A stretch of DNA of 64,000 nt from JAZBPO01 sp963691775. GTDB lineage: Bacteria > Pseudomonadota > Gammaproteobacteria > Pseudomonadales > Azotimanducaceae. The position numbers were made by a program, and so were the translations under genes. Below are positions 39,061 to 47,836 of the stretch, in pieces. Every line of letters begins with the position of its first letter. Within the stretch, counting starts at the first letter, position 1. The stretch lies in contig OY829369.1 of NCBI GenBank assembly GCA_963691775.1, positions 1,612,001 to 1,676,000 on the forward strand, in the 5' to 3' direction. The notes beneath the pieces are model-generated. The model made no database searches. It was given only the letters and a program-made list of their open reading frames with translations, and had not been told where the DNA came from.

Positions 39061-40482
39061 ATGAAATCACCGAATCGAATAATGATCGCTGCCTGGGGAA
39101 GCCGAGGTGATCTACAGCCTGTAACAGCGCTGGCTCTTAAGCTAAAAAGCACTGGCCGGGATGTACTCGTTTTTGCGACACCTCCAGCTACTGACTTACT
39201 GCAGGAAAACGATATTGATTGCGTGGTTGCCGAAGAGAACGTGGCTCAATTTGTTGAAAGCATGTTTGCTGGCGCCGACCTTTCAGATCGATCTATAGGT
39301 GGTTTTATCAAGCTGGCCAAGTTTGCGAAAGAATATTTGAATAGTCCAGACTACTTAGCAACACAAAACGCTGATATGCGGAGTGCCTTTGCGGCAGCGA
39401 AGAAATTCAAACCCGATATCCTGATTGCGCCCAACCTCCTGTACGGCCCCTACATGTGTATCGCCGAGGCTCTTAAGATTCCTGTTGTTACCTATGATTT
39501 GCAGGTCAATCACCCAACTTCTGAGCTTCCACTTTTCACAATGGAGGTGGGTAAGGTTCCCGATTTTCTGAACCGCAGCCTATACAGAATAAAAGGGATG
39601 CTTTATCCGAAGACAATCAGGCCCAAGTTCGACTTGATGCGCGAGATTTGCGGACTTCCAGTTGACACCTATACAGATGGGTCGAACTTCAAAGTGTGGC
39701 CGCACGATCTGCCACAAATTTGTGCTGTCTCTCCGACCTTGTGTCCGCAGCCTGCGGACTGGCCCAGCCAGAAGTTTATGGGTGGCTGGTGGCTTCTCCC
39801 CGATACCGGCAGTTATACAGCTCCACCAGAACTCGTCGAGTTCCTCAAGCATAAGCCCGTCTATATCGGTTTCGGCAGCATGAAAGGCAACTCCGAGTTT
39901 TGCACAATGCTATCAACCCTAGCTATCAATAGCCTACAACTTGCCGGCAGCAGAGGTGTGCTGTTAGGTGGTTGGGCTGGTTTGACTCGTGAGTCTCTCG
40001 ATAGATCTACCGCCGAGGGTAAGCGCCTTTATGATTGGGCGCGGGAGAATGTTTTTGAAATAGAGTCCTGTCCACATGGATGGTTGTTCCCGCAGTGCTC
40101 AGCCGTTGTGCACCATGGCGGGGCAGGAACTCTGGCTGCGGGAATTCGTTCCGGCTGCCCGACTATTGTTTGCGCTGCACAAGGTGACCAACCGTTTCAT
40201 GGCTCGCTTGTAGCAAGCCGAGGTATTGGCAAATACCTTGGAATGGTGGGGTCCAAAAAACTGACAGCAGAGAATGTAGCGGCTGGTATCGAGGAGGTAA
40301 CGACAGATCAATCAATCTTGGCTGCGGCAAAAGCTATGAGTGAGGAGGTTAAATTGGAAGATGGCACGGCAAATGCCGTAGAGTTTATTGACGAGATGGC
40401 GGCAACGTTCTCGTATCCTTGGCCTATCGAGAACAAATATAATAAGAGCATTCAGTCAGACGCTGCTGCGCAGCGCCGCTGA
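39061..40482 (+). CDS. UDP-glycosyltransferase-like enzyme (GT1/GT28 superfamily)
   Basis: A 473-residue GT-B glycosyltransferase. The N-terminus MIAAWGSRGDLQPVTALALKLKS is the acceptor-domain motif, and the C-terminal donor domain has HGWLFPQCSAVVHHGGAGTLAAGIRSG followed by CAAQGDQPFHG, the nucleotide-sugar binding box (HHGG ... DQ). It resembles sterol/lipid glucosyltransferases and macrolide-type GTs. It is cytosolic, with no membrane helix, and markedly AT-rich relative to neighbours. It is the longest cassette (1469 bp). Its last codons and stop lie in the attC. Confidence 0.88.
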   Translation: MKSPNRIMIAAWGSRGDLQPVTALALKLKSTGRDVLVFATPPATDLLQENDIDCVVAEENVAQFVESMFAGADLSDRSIGGFIKLAKFAKEYLNSPDYLATQNADMRSAFAAAKKFKPDILIAPNLLYGPYMCIAEALKIPVVTYDLQVNHPTSELPLFTMEVGKVPDFLNRSLYRIKGMLYPKTIRPKFDLMREICGLPVDTYTDGSNFKVWPHDLPQICAVSPTLCPQPADWPSQKFMGGWWLLPDTGSYTAPPELVEFLKHKPVYIGFGSMKGNSEFCTMLSTLAINSLQLAGSRGVLLGGWAGLTRESLDRSTAEGKRLYDWARENVFEIESCPHGWLFPQCSAVVHHGGAGTLAAGIRSGCPTIVCAAQGDQPFHGSLVASRGIGKYLGMVGSKKLTAENVAAGIEEVTTDQSILAAAKAMSEEVKLEDGTANAVEFIDEMAATFSYPWPIENKYNKSIQSDAAAQRR

Positions 40483-40496
40483 CACAGGCGTTAGCT
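40437..40496 (+). other. attC site (60 bp) with an altered inverse core
   Basis: ATATAAT at 40437-40443 (predicted ATATAAC from the cassette's GTTATAT start), body AAGAGCATTCAGTCAGACGCTGCTGCGCAGCG, core GTTAGCT at 40490-40496. It is the last attC in the window. Confidence 0.8.
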
Positions 40497-40507
40497 CGAC
40501 AAGAATC

Positions 40508-41317
40508 ATGAACACTCCAACCCCACCGCCAAGGCTGTTCGCGCTGATCGCTCAAGAGTCCGGCATCGCCGCAGTCTTACGTCGCGGCCCGTCGAAGCAG
40601 GTGGCCTGCTTGCGCTGGGACCTAAGCACAGACCAAGTCGAGGAAGGTCAGTGGTTGAAGGCGAGGGTCTTTGCTCGCCGCTGCGACGTTTCGCCCTGCG
40701 GCAAGTACCTCATCTATTTTGCCCTCGATGGGCGTTGGTCAAGCCGGGCAAAAGGGGCGTACACCGCCATCTCGAAAGTGCCCTACTTCTCAGCGCTGAA
40801 GCTCACACCCGTAGGTAATGCGCGGGGAGGCGGGGGTGTTTGGTCATCAGCGCACTACGACGCCGTTGGCGAGAGCCGAGCCGCAATCCCGCTGCCGATG
40901 GAAGCAAAACAAGGCTTTGGTTTTGCGGACCGCTCTGTGTACTTCCCACGCCTCCTTCGAGATGGGTGGAGAATGACCGAGCTCTCACGTTACCGCGGTA
41001 TGCACGTTGGCCACGGGGTCTTCGTCCGAGACCTCGAAGCCGGGGTTCACCTCGTGAAAGTGGTGAAAGAGTACAGTGAAGCTGAAATAGAGAGTCACAC
41101 CGTAGTCTCAACTGACGGGACCGTCCTTGAGGAGCATCCCGATTGGGAGTGGGTTGACGTGTACAGGGGCCGTCTCCTATACGCGAAGCATGGCAAGCTC
41201 TGGGCACAGAAAATCCACCAGCATTCTCGAGGCGACGCCGAGGTTATCTACGACCTGAACCGGATGAGGTTTCGTACGCTCGCCCCCCCATACTCCGCAC
41301 TCAACAGGGTTGGTTGA
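40508..41317 (+). CDS. terminal-cassette protein of unknown function (269 aa)
   Basis: A 269-residue cytosolic protein (MNTPTPPPRLFALIAQE). It is beta-rich with repeating units (KQVACLRWDLSTDQVEEGQW, RGRLLYAKHGKLWAQKI), perhaps a propeller-type fold, and contains SPCGKYLIYFALDGRWSS, a WD40-like motif. No family is assigned. The frame is open upstream, but the ATG 17 bases into the cassette is the natural start. No attC follows it, so it is the end of the array. Confidence 0.65.
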   Translation: MNTPTPPPRLFALIAQESGIAAVLRRGPSKQVACLRWDLSTDQVEEGQWLKARVFARRCDVSPCGKYLIYFALDGRWSSRAKGAYTAISKVPYFSALKLTPVGNARGGGGVWSSAHYDAVGESRAAIPLPMEAKQGFGFADRSVYFPRLLRDGWRMTELSRYRGMHVGHGVFVRDLEAGVHLVKVVKEYSEAEIESHTVVSTDGTVLEEHPDWEWVDVYRGRLLYAKHGKLWAQKIHQHSRGDAEVIYDLNRMRFRTLAPPYSALNRVG

Positions 41318-41376
41318 CCACCCGTCGCTCCTGACACAGCAGCCACCGGACGACCAGGGACGACCAGACGACCAGA

Positions 41377-41452
41377 CGACCAACCTGGACACCCACCCCC
41401 CTAGGTAAAACCAGCGACCAACCTGGACACCCACCCCCCTAGGTAAAACCAG
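41377..41452 (+). repeat. 38-bp tandem duplication with GGACACCCACC
   Basis: Two adjacent perfect 38-base units, 41377-41414 and 41415-41452. Each contains GGACACCCACC followed by CCCCTAGGTAAAACCAG. They follow several ACGACCAG repeats and sit between the last cassette and the RAYT gene. Confidence 0.85.
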
Positions 41453-42113
41453 CAGCGGCCGCACCATGATCCAGAAGCGTCGGATTCCGAGGTGCCATGA
41501 GGTCCACAGAACAGCCCGCCGGGACGCTCCGGGCATCTTCTATAAGCAGAATTCGCCGGACTTCGCCTTCGAGGAGCGGCTTCGCCGCTACCCGACGCAG
41601 CCTCCGCGCAGGAACCTGCGCCCTGTCGCGTGAGCGTGCCGTTTGAGCGTCGCGGGCGTCCCCACCGCCGTGCTGAATGCCTGCTCGATGCATGGCGCAG
41701 CGGCCGCCCACCAACTCGGTGATCCCCGGATGGCCGCAAGTGCGTCCCCTGCGTCGCTGGAGATCACTCGGCGTTTGTCCGAGCGCAGACTGCGCCCTGT
41801 GCAATCCACGAGATTGATGTAGGCGCGCTGCGTCAGTGCGGGTGCTACGCCACCGCCCACGCCGGCGAGCGCATCGACCGGAGTATCTGCAAGGTCAGGC
41901 GCATCGTGCAGCGCCCGTAGCCGGCGCTGAATGGTGGTGAAGTCCGAGCTCGCAAGGTCATCAGCAATGCCCGCCCTGATGGGGTTCAGGTCGACGTACG
42001 CCATGCACGTGACCTGCCTGTCGTTTCTCGGACCAGCTGAAGCCTGAGAGGATGGCTCCCGTAAGGAGGAGCCATGAAGCTTCCCTCTAAAGAGCCGATT
42101 CACCGAAGACCAG

Positions 42114-42347
42114 ATGGTGCGCATCCTGCGCGAAGCCGATCAGACGTCTGTTGCCGCTGCAGCCAAGGCACACGCTGTTAGCGAGCAGACCATCTATACG
42201 TGGCGAAAGCGCTACGGCGAACTTGAGGTGAACGACGTTCGTCACCTCCGCGCGATCGAGAAGGAGAACACCCGGCTGAAGAAGCTGCTGGCCGAGCGAG
42301 ATCTCGAAATCGAGATCATGAAGGAGGTGAACGCAAAAAAGTGGTGA
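42114..42347 (+). CDS. IS3-family transposase OrfA (5' end altered)
   Basis: From the ATG at 42114 a 77-residue OrfA (MVRILREADQTSVAAAAKAH). The helix-turn-helix is SVAAAAKAHAVSEQTIYTW and the coiled coil is LRAIEKENTRLKKLLAERDLEIEIM. Upstream residues (SRFTEDQ) are in frame but a start is missing before a TGA, so a small indel may have removed the normal first codons. The end carries the A6G slip site (GCAAAAAAGTGG) used for programmed -1 frameshifting to orfB. Confidence 0.85.
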   Translation: MVRILREADQTSVAAAAKAHAVSEQTIYTWRKRYGELEVNDVRHLRAIEKENTRLKKLLAERDLEIEIMKEVNAKKW

Positions 42348-43192
42348 GCGCGTCCGCGCGACGAGACGTGGCGCGCTACATCGCGGGCCGCGGGACTTCG
42401 CTTCGACGCGCCTGCTCTCTGGCACGGGTCGCGCGCTCGACGCTCAGCTACGAGTCTGTGCTCGACGCCAAGGATCGGGAGCCGCTGGCCGCCATGAAGG
42501 ACTTGGCTCAGAAGCATCCGAGGTTCGGCTATCGGCGCATTCGGATCCTGCTGCAGCGTCAGGGGATCTTCATGAGTCCAGATCGCGCCTGGAGGCTCTG
42601 GAACAAGGCGGCGCTGCAGGTGCCGAAGAAACGGAAGCGCAGGCGCGTTGCTACGCGCAGGCCGCGTCCGTTGCCGACGACGAGTCGGAACCAGGTCTGG
42701 GCGTACGACTTCGTATTCGATCGTGCAGCGAACGGTCAGCAGCTGAAGTGCATGACGGTGATCGACGAGTACACGCGAGAGTGCCTGTCGATTCTCGTCG
42801 ACGGCCGGATACGGTCGGGGAAGATCGTGACGGAGCTCAGTCGGTTGGTGAGTCTGCATGGTGCACCGAAGTACATTCGTTCAGACAACGGTCCGGAGTT
42901 CGTCTCGAGGGCCGTGGGGAAATGGCTGGCGAAGAACGAGATCGACACGGCGTTCATCGAGCCGGGCAAGCCGTGGCAGAACGGTGCGGACGAGAGCTTC
43001 AACGGCAAACTTCGGGACGAGTGCCTGAATCTGGAGTGGTTCAGATCTCGTGCGGAAGCCAAGGTCATCATCGAGACGTGGCGTCAGGACTACAATCGAG
43101 AGCGACCGCATTCGAGCCTCGGCTACCTGACGCCGTGGGAGTACATCGAACAGCTGCCGAAGGCAGCATCAGAGGGCGCCATCCTCAACTGA
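42341..43192 (+). CDS. IS3-family transposase OrfB
   Basis: A 283-residue DDE transposase (IS407-type). The N-terminal HTH_21 part (ACSLARVARSTLSYESVLDA, FGYRRIRILLQRQG) precedes the rve core with acidic residues in WAYDFVFDRAANG, IRSDNGPEFVS and NGADESFNGKLRDECL. It is expressed by frameshift from orfA or from its own GTG. It is intact. Confidence 0.9.
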   Translation: MVSASARRDVARYIAGRGTSLRRACSLARVARSTLSYESVLDAKDREPLAAMKDLAQKHPRFGYRRIRILLQRQGIFMSPDRAWRLWNKAALQVPKKRKRRRVATRRPRPLPTTSRNQVWAYDFVFDRAANGQQLKCMTVIDEYTRECLSILVDGRIRSGKIVTELSRLVSLHGAPKYIRSDNGPEFVSRAVGKWLAKNEIDTAFIEPGKPWQNGADESFNGKLRDECLNLEWFRSRAEAKVIIETWRQDYNRERPHSSLGYLTPWEYIEQLPKAASEGAILN

Positions 43193-44006
43193 TCGGTGGT
43201 CCGAAGAAATCAGGCAGGTCACACGCAACGACGGCCGCATCATCAAGTAGTGCCTGGCACTTGAAGCGGCCTTCCCAGAAACGTCCCGTACAGCGGTCCT
43301 CGGCGTTCGCTTCCCGCGCAATGCACTCGTTCAGGAAGCGCATGAACCAGCTGAGGCTGCCCAGCCGTGCACGGATCTCTGAGATGCGCTTCGGTTGCGA
43401 AAGCAACTGATTCGCGCGTGTTTCGACATGCGCCGCTTCAACGGCTTCGAGGCGCCGGTCGAGCCTGGCCCATCTGCGCGCAACTTCTTCATCCGACCAG
43501 CACTCAGGTAGCCGCGGATCAATCCGCAGTACGACATGGGTGTGATTGCTCATGACCGCCCAGGCGAAGAGCCCGACCGCGAAACTGTCGGCCAGCGAGA
43601 TCAGACGCTGCTCGATCCAGTCGCGCCGATGATCGAAGCAGCGGCCCGAGAGCGGATCTTCCCCGCACAGCCAAGCACGACGCACGCAGCGGCTGATGCA
43701 GTGGTAGAAGCCTGGCTGGTCGGGATCGACCGTGCACGCGCGTGGATAGCCCATGCGCAGATGCTGCACGGCGGCTGCGCCTCGATGCCGCAGTCAGCTT
43801 CTGGCCGATGAGTAAGTGATTGCCCTTGGGTTGGGTGTCCGTGGAAACTTTTCCGTGGAAACTTTATTGAGGATCTACCAAGCTGGGAGAAACTGACCGA
43901 TGCGCTGCCTCAGAAGAATATTGGCAACTTCACCGCGAAGGGCATGGTATGGAATTACCAGATGACTTTGTGCTTTGCTCTCACTACGACTCAGAAACAG
44001 AAACCA

Positions 44007-44720
44007 ATGATGATTAGATCTCTCTTTCTATTCACGATTTTTGCGTTGTTCTCCGGTTCGGTTCGCGCGGCTGATGATTGTGTGATCTTGCTTCATGGTC
44101 TTGCGCGAACCTCGGATTCGATGTCTGCCATTGAGTCGTCTTTGCAAGATGATGGTTACCGCGTCGTCAATATCGGATACCACTCTCGCACGAAAAAAAT
44201 AGAATGGCTGGCGATTGACGCAGTCGAATCGAGCATTGAGGCATGCGGCAATGATATTCAACAGATCCACTTCGTGACGCACTCTCTTGGCGGAATCCTG
44301 GTGAGATACTATGAAAGCGTTAACCGGATAGAGGATCTTGGTCGTGTAGTTATGCTGGCGCCACCTAACCAGGGCAGCGAAGTTGTCGACAACTGGAAGG
44401 ACTTCCCGGGATATGAACTTCTTAATGGCCCCGCCGGTATGCAGTTGGGCACAGGTCCAGAAAGCCTTCCCATAAAACTTGGACCCGTTAGCTTTGAGTT
44501 AGGTGTGATTGCAGGCACAAGGACACTTAACCCCATTCTCTCGTTGAGTCTGCCAAATCCTGATGACGGCAAAGTGAGCGTTGAGGGAACGAAAGTTGAG
44601 GGTATGATCGACTTCATCCTTATGCCCCAGACTCATACGTTTATCATGCGTGCGGATAGTGTGATCCACCAGATCCGGTACTTTCTGGCTCACGGCGAAT
44701 TTGACCATAAGCCTGTCTAA
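44007..44720 (+). CDS. exported lipase/esterase-like alpha/beta hydrolase
   Basis: A 237-residue protein with a signal peptide (MMIRSLFLFTIFALFSGSVRAA). The oxyanion strand is DDCVILLHGLARTSDSM, the nucleophile elbow THSLGGILV (Ser), and PNQGSEVVDNW follows the elbow as in triacylglycerol lipases. A C-terminal His (QTHTFIM) would complete the triad. Predicted periplasmic or secreted lipase. The frame is open upstream but the ATG at 44007 gives the signal peptide. It has no attC and lies in the degraded array margin. Confidence 0.85.
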   Translation: MMIRSLFLFTIFALFSGSVRAADDCVILLHGLARTSDSMSAIESSLQDDGYRVVNIGYHSRTKKIEWLAIDAVESSIEACGNDIQQIHFVTHSLGGILVRYYESVNRIEDLGRVVMLAPPNQGSEVVDNWKDFPGYELLNGPAGMQLGTGPESLPIKLGPVSFELGVIAGTRTLNPILSLSLPNPDDGKVSVEGTKVEGMIDFILMPQTHTFIMRADSVIHQIRYFLAHGEFDHKPV

Positions 44721-45001
44721 CGCTCAGAGACTCAGACTACTTGCTATTGCGCCTGTACGTCCGAAATTTCTTTGAGCACCCCTGCTGGATATCGACCACA
44801 ATTCGTTAGCTTATTCAACAGCTTGGCAAGAGATCTCCTAATCGACTAGTCGGCGGTCCACGAAGTTCTCCACGAAGTTCGGTTGCCGTCAGCTTCTGAT
44901 CGATGAGCAAGGAATTGCTCTTGGGCTGGGTGGCCGTAAAAGAGGAAGCTGGAAGAAGGTGGCCGGAAGGACGAAGAGAGGTGGGCGAAAGTTCGCGGAG
45001 A
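44721..45001. other. gene-free stretch downstream of the lipase
   Basis: No frame is convincing. CAGCTTCTGATCGATGAGC at about 44889 is similar to the sequence flanking the RAYT gene start (43795-43810) and suggests a REP-type or eroded RAYT-flank fragment. Confidence 0.4.
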
Positions 45002-45299
45002 TCAGTCGCTGTCACAGTAGTGGCGTATCGGTAGCCAACGTGAGAACACTGATGCGTAGCCCGAAACAAAAACGACAAGGGCGGCCGCGCACAACACACC
45101 TAGAGCACCAAACCCAAGCTCAAAGCTGATCACGGACACGATCGCGAGTACTACGGGAATTCCCCACGAAAATCGGTGATCAATCTCGATTACGCTACTG
45201 CAGTCGGAGCACCTGACCCCCCTGTGCAGGGCGCCGGATGGGATCTGTCCGGAGCTACACGCTGGGCAGTTCCTTGTATGGTCCGATGAACCTATTGGC
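45002..45299 (-). pseudogene. zinc-ribbon membrane protein remnant A
   Basis: The minus strand is open for 99 codons and reads RNCPACSSGQIPSGALHRGV, then RCSDCSSVIEIDHRFSWGIP, a CxxC-x-CxxC zinc ribbon followed by two membrane helices (VVLAIVSVISFELGFGALGV, AALVVFVSGYASVF) and RWLPIRHYCDSD. There is no ATG, GTG or TTG at the front before the upstream stop. It is clearly homologous to the remnant at 47837-48175 over its whole length. Confidence 0.6.
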
Positions 45300-46060
45300 T
45301 AGACCCCGCCTTTCCAAGCTCAAACTGGTTATCAGCATACGCTTCGCGGCATACCGTAGATACCACAAATAGTGGGGCGACACCTGGGCGACCCATCCAG
45401 CATGCTTATTTGGGTGTCCAAACCCGGTGTCCTACCCCCCTCTATCGTCCGGGTCCCAACACCCGCTCTAGCATGCCCCCCAGACAGCGGCGGATAGAGC
45501 AGCCCTTTGTCGTCAACGAGACGACCGTAAGGTTCCGGCGCGACAAATGGCTTCGGGTTCAGTTAAAGGGTGATGATCGGGAAATGTACTTCGCCGGGTA
45601 GAGCAACCGCTCAGACCTATTCGTCAACAGTGAGCCGACATGCGCCGAGGCGGCCCCAGCGGCAAGCTAGGACGGCAACCGCTGTACACCCACCTCGATC
45701 TCCTTCAAACCACCGCATCGCGTTTCTGGCACGGATGGCTGTCTACGGAGCGCGTCTCGTGAACGCGCGTGGATAGCCCATGCGCAAATGCTGCACGGCG
45801 GCGGCGACTCGATGCCGCAGTCAGCTTCTGGCCGATGGGTAGGTGATTGCCCTTGGGTTGGGTGTCCGTGGAAACTGCGGGCGTGGAAACTGCGGGGTTG
45901 GGTGTCCGCGGAAACTAGGTTCTGAGTTGCAGAGGCGTGTGGGCGCGACATTGGAAGGGCAGCCTGAGTTAACAGAGGCGACCATTCGATCTCTGAATGC
46001 GATTGGAATCTAAATAGGGCGCATGATGTTGGTAGCGCGGAAGAGACAGAGGGTGTTCGA
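45300..46060. other. degraded margin with RAYT-flank repeats
   Basis: The stretch 45756-45866 repeats the sequence at the start of the split RAYT gene (43730-43850: first codons, upstream CAGTCAGCTTCTGGCCGATG and TTGGGTGTCCGTGGAAAC), so a truncated RAYT lay here. GGGTGTCC occurs at 45412, 45860 and 45900. Nothing else is recognisable. Confidence 0.6.
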
Positions 46061-46417
46061 TTGAGCCAGGAAAATCGCCTCATCATCGCTCGCCTAGGAT
46101 TTGTGAGCACCTTCGGTTTCGTTGCGCTCGCTATTCTGGGGTACGCCTTCGAACCGCTGGTTGACGGATCTGCAGATTTCACGACCATTGGCGCACTGTC
46201 GTTCTTGGGATCCACTTTTTTTTGCCTCTACATCCTGTGGCACGCTGTTCGTCATCGACGAATGGTTTGGGTTGTCGGACTAAGCGTTCTAGCGCCGATG
46301 GTGGCGGTGCTCTATTTCTTCACGTACGTAGATGTGCGGACTAGGGAAGCTCTGCTCGCAAGTATCGAACGCTTGCTCGGTAGAACCACAGACGACCGCG
46401 GACACCCACCTAGGTAG
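46061..46417 (+). CDS. small membrane protein of unknown function
   Basis: A 118-residue protein with three membrane helices (LGFVSTFGFVALAILGYAF, IGALSFLGSTFFCLYILW, VWVVGLSVLAPMVAVLYFF). It begins at a TTG (LSQENRLIIAR); no better start is near. Its last residues (RGHPPR) are encoded by a GGACACCCACC repeat copy, suggesting that the natural C-terminus was replaced. Confidence 0.55.
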   Translation: MSQENRLIIARLGFVSTFGFVALAILGYAFEPLVDGSADFTTIGALSFLGSTFFCLYILWHAVRHRRMVWVVGLSVLAPMVAVLYFFTYVDVRTREALLASIERLLGRTTDDRGHPPR

Positions 46418-46586
46418 CCGACGCCTGAGCTTTCTGCCGTGTCTCAGCGCATCATTTCGGACAGCCACCCGCTTCAACCAAGCGCGAACTTGTAACCGAG
46501 CGATCGTGGACATACATGGACGCCGGGTTCTCCCCCGGAATCGCGGATACCTCCATCAAGGCTGATACTGGCCGAGGAGGTGAAGC

Positions 46587-46874
46587 ATGGCGAGAAGAAG
46601 GACATACACGGCGGAGTTCAAGCGCGAGGCCGTAGCGCTGGTGCAGTCGTCGGGACAGACGCTGCGACAGGTGGCGTCGGATTTGGGCATCCACGAGACC
46701 CTGCTGCAGAAGTGGCGCCGTCAGATCGAGCAGGAAGGCGGTCGCGCTTTTCCCGGCGTCGGCAATGCGCGTGATGAGGAAGTGGCCCGTCTGAAGCGCG
46801 AGCTCGCGCAGGTGAAGCGGGAACGAGATTTTCTAAAAGACGCGGCGGCGTTCTTCGCGAAAGAGTCGAAGTGA
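46587..46874 (+). CDS. IS3-family transposase OrfA
   Basis: A 95-residue OrfA (MARRRTYTAEFKREAVALVQ) with helix-turn-helix (GQTLRQVASDLGIHETLLQKW) and the coiled coil EVARLKRELAQVKRERDFLKD. It overlaps orfB by GTGA. Confidence 0.9.
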   Translation: MARRRTYTAEFKREAVALVQSSGQTLRQVASDLGIHETLLQKWRRQIEQEGGRAFPGVGNARDEEVARLKRELAQVKRERDFLKDAAAFFAKESK

Positions 46875-47710
46875 GATTCGCCGCGATCGACGACTGCCGC
46901 GAGACGTACCCCGTGCAGATGATGTGTCGCTGCCTGAAGGTTTCGGCCAGCGGGTACTACGCTTGGCGAAACCGCCGGCCAGGTCCGCGGACCCTATCCA
47001 ACGCGGCGCTGCTCGAGCGGATCGAAGCGATCCACGAAGCGAGTGACCAGGTAAAAGGCAGCCCGCGAATCTGCAGAGAGCTGCGTTCAGAAGGTCATGC
47101 GTGCAGCGTGAACCGCGTTGCACGGCTGATGCGAGCCAATGGCCTGCGAGGCATTCCGCAGCTCAAGAAGTGGCGCAAGAAGCCAAGTGCAGTCCGCTCT
47201 GCCGGGGTGCAGAACCTGCTGGAGCGCGACTTCTCGGCCACGGCGCCCAACAGGCGGTGGGTCACTGACATCACGTACATCCGGACCGATGAGCACTGGC
47301 TGTACCTGAGCATCGTGCTCGATCTGTTCAGCGACGAGATCGTTGGCTGGTCCATGGGCACTCGTCAGGACACGGAGCTGGTGATGCGTTCGGTGCTGAT
47401 GGCCTTGGGGCAGAGAACAGGCGATGGACCGACGGTGCTGCATTCGGATCGCGGCAGTCAGTTCACGAGCGGCGACTATCAGGATTTCTTGAGCGACAAC
47501 GGTCTGATCTCATCGATGAGCGCCGTGGGCAGCTGTGCCGACAACGCTGCGGCAGAGGGCTTCTTCGGACGCCTGAAGCGCGAGCGAATCAACCGGCGGC
47601 ACTATCGAACGCGAGCAGAAGCGAGAACAGATGTGTTCGACTATATCGAGCGCATCCACAATCCGGATCGGCGGAAGCGGCTGGAGCAATCAGCCGGACT
47701 GTCGACCTAG
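46871..47710 (+). CDS. IS3-family transposase OrfB
   Basis: A 279-residue DDE transposase with acidic residues in WVTDITYIRTDEHW, HSDRGSQFTSGDY and NAAAEGFFGRLKRE. The three catalytic residues are all present, unlike the related copy at 30104 (Gln in place of the last Glu). Confidence 0.9.
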   Translation: MRFAAIDDCRETYPVQMMCRCLKVSASGYYAWRNRRPGPRTLSNAALLERIEAIHEASDQVKGSPRICRELRSEGHACSVNRVARLMRANGLRGIPQLKKWRKKPSAVRSAGVQNLLERDFSATAPNRRWVTDITYIRTDEHWLYLSIVLDLFSDEIVGWSMGTRQDTELVMRSVLMALGQRTGDGPTVLHSDRGSQFTSGDYQDFLSDNGLISSMSAVGSCADNAAAEGFFGRLKRERINRRHYRTRAEARTDVFDYIERIHNPDRRKRLEQSAGLST

Positions 47711-47836
47711 ATCAAGGTATCCGCGGAATCGGGGGAGAACCCGACTTTCGAGCCCGCTGAACGCCGTAGGGAGGGGGCGTCCATCCCATCACCCACCCAC
47801 CCAGCCAGGACTTAGGTGGGCGAAAGCTGGCGGAGA

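Larger units (their letters stand above)
42010..43221 (+). mobile_element. IS3-family insertion sequence (1212 bp) inside the RAYT gene
   Basis: The ends are TGACCTGCCTGTCGTTTCTC on the left and, inward from the right, TGACCTGCCTGATTTCTTCG, both continuing GGACCA. It is flanked by a 4-bp target duplication CACG (42006-42009 and 43222-43225). It is intact, with both orfs and an A6G slippery site at 42335-42341. Confidence 0.92.
41588..43769 (-). pseudogene. RAYT transposase gene split by an IS3-family insertion
   Basis: The N-terminal half (43769 to 43222) begins MQHLRMGYPRACTVDPDQPG and carries the HUH box (SNHTHVV) and LSWFMRFLNECIAREANAED, RFWEGRFKCQALLDDAAVVAC. The C-terminal half (42009 to 41588) reads MAYVDLNPIRAGIADDLASS and on to YINLVDCTGRSLRSDKR. 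Removing the IS and one copy of its 4-bp duplication (CACG) joins them in frame. This is a REP-associated tyrosine transposase, which acts on palindromic repeats. It is disabled by the insertion, but recently so because both halves are intact. Confidence 0.88.
46524..47743 (+). mobile_element. IS3-family insertion sequence (1220 bp), copy B
   Basis: The ends are CGGGTTCTCCCCCGGAATCG on the left and, inward from the right, CGGGTTCTCCCCCGATTCCG, both continuing GCGGATACC. It has the same length and organisation as the element at 29757-30976. No target duplication. Confidence 0.88.

Noticed and set aside
44708..44810. Possible attC after the lipase (GTCTAACGCTCAG ... GTTAGCT)
   Set aside because: The inner boxes do not pair and the inverse core does not fit any cassette start nearby.
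46510..46524. Shared CATACATGGACGCC at 46510 and near 28923 as an IS target
   Set aside because: Only about 14 bases are shared, with no other sign of a common insertion event.
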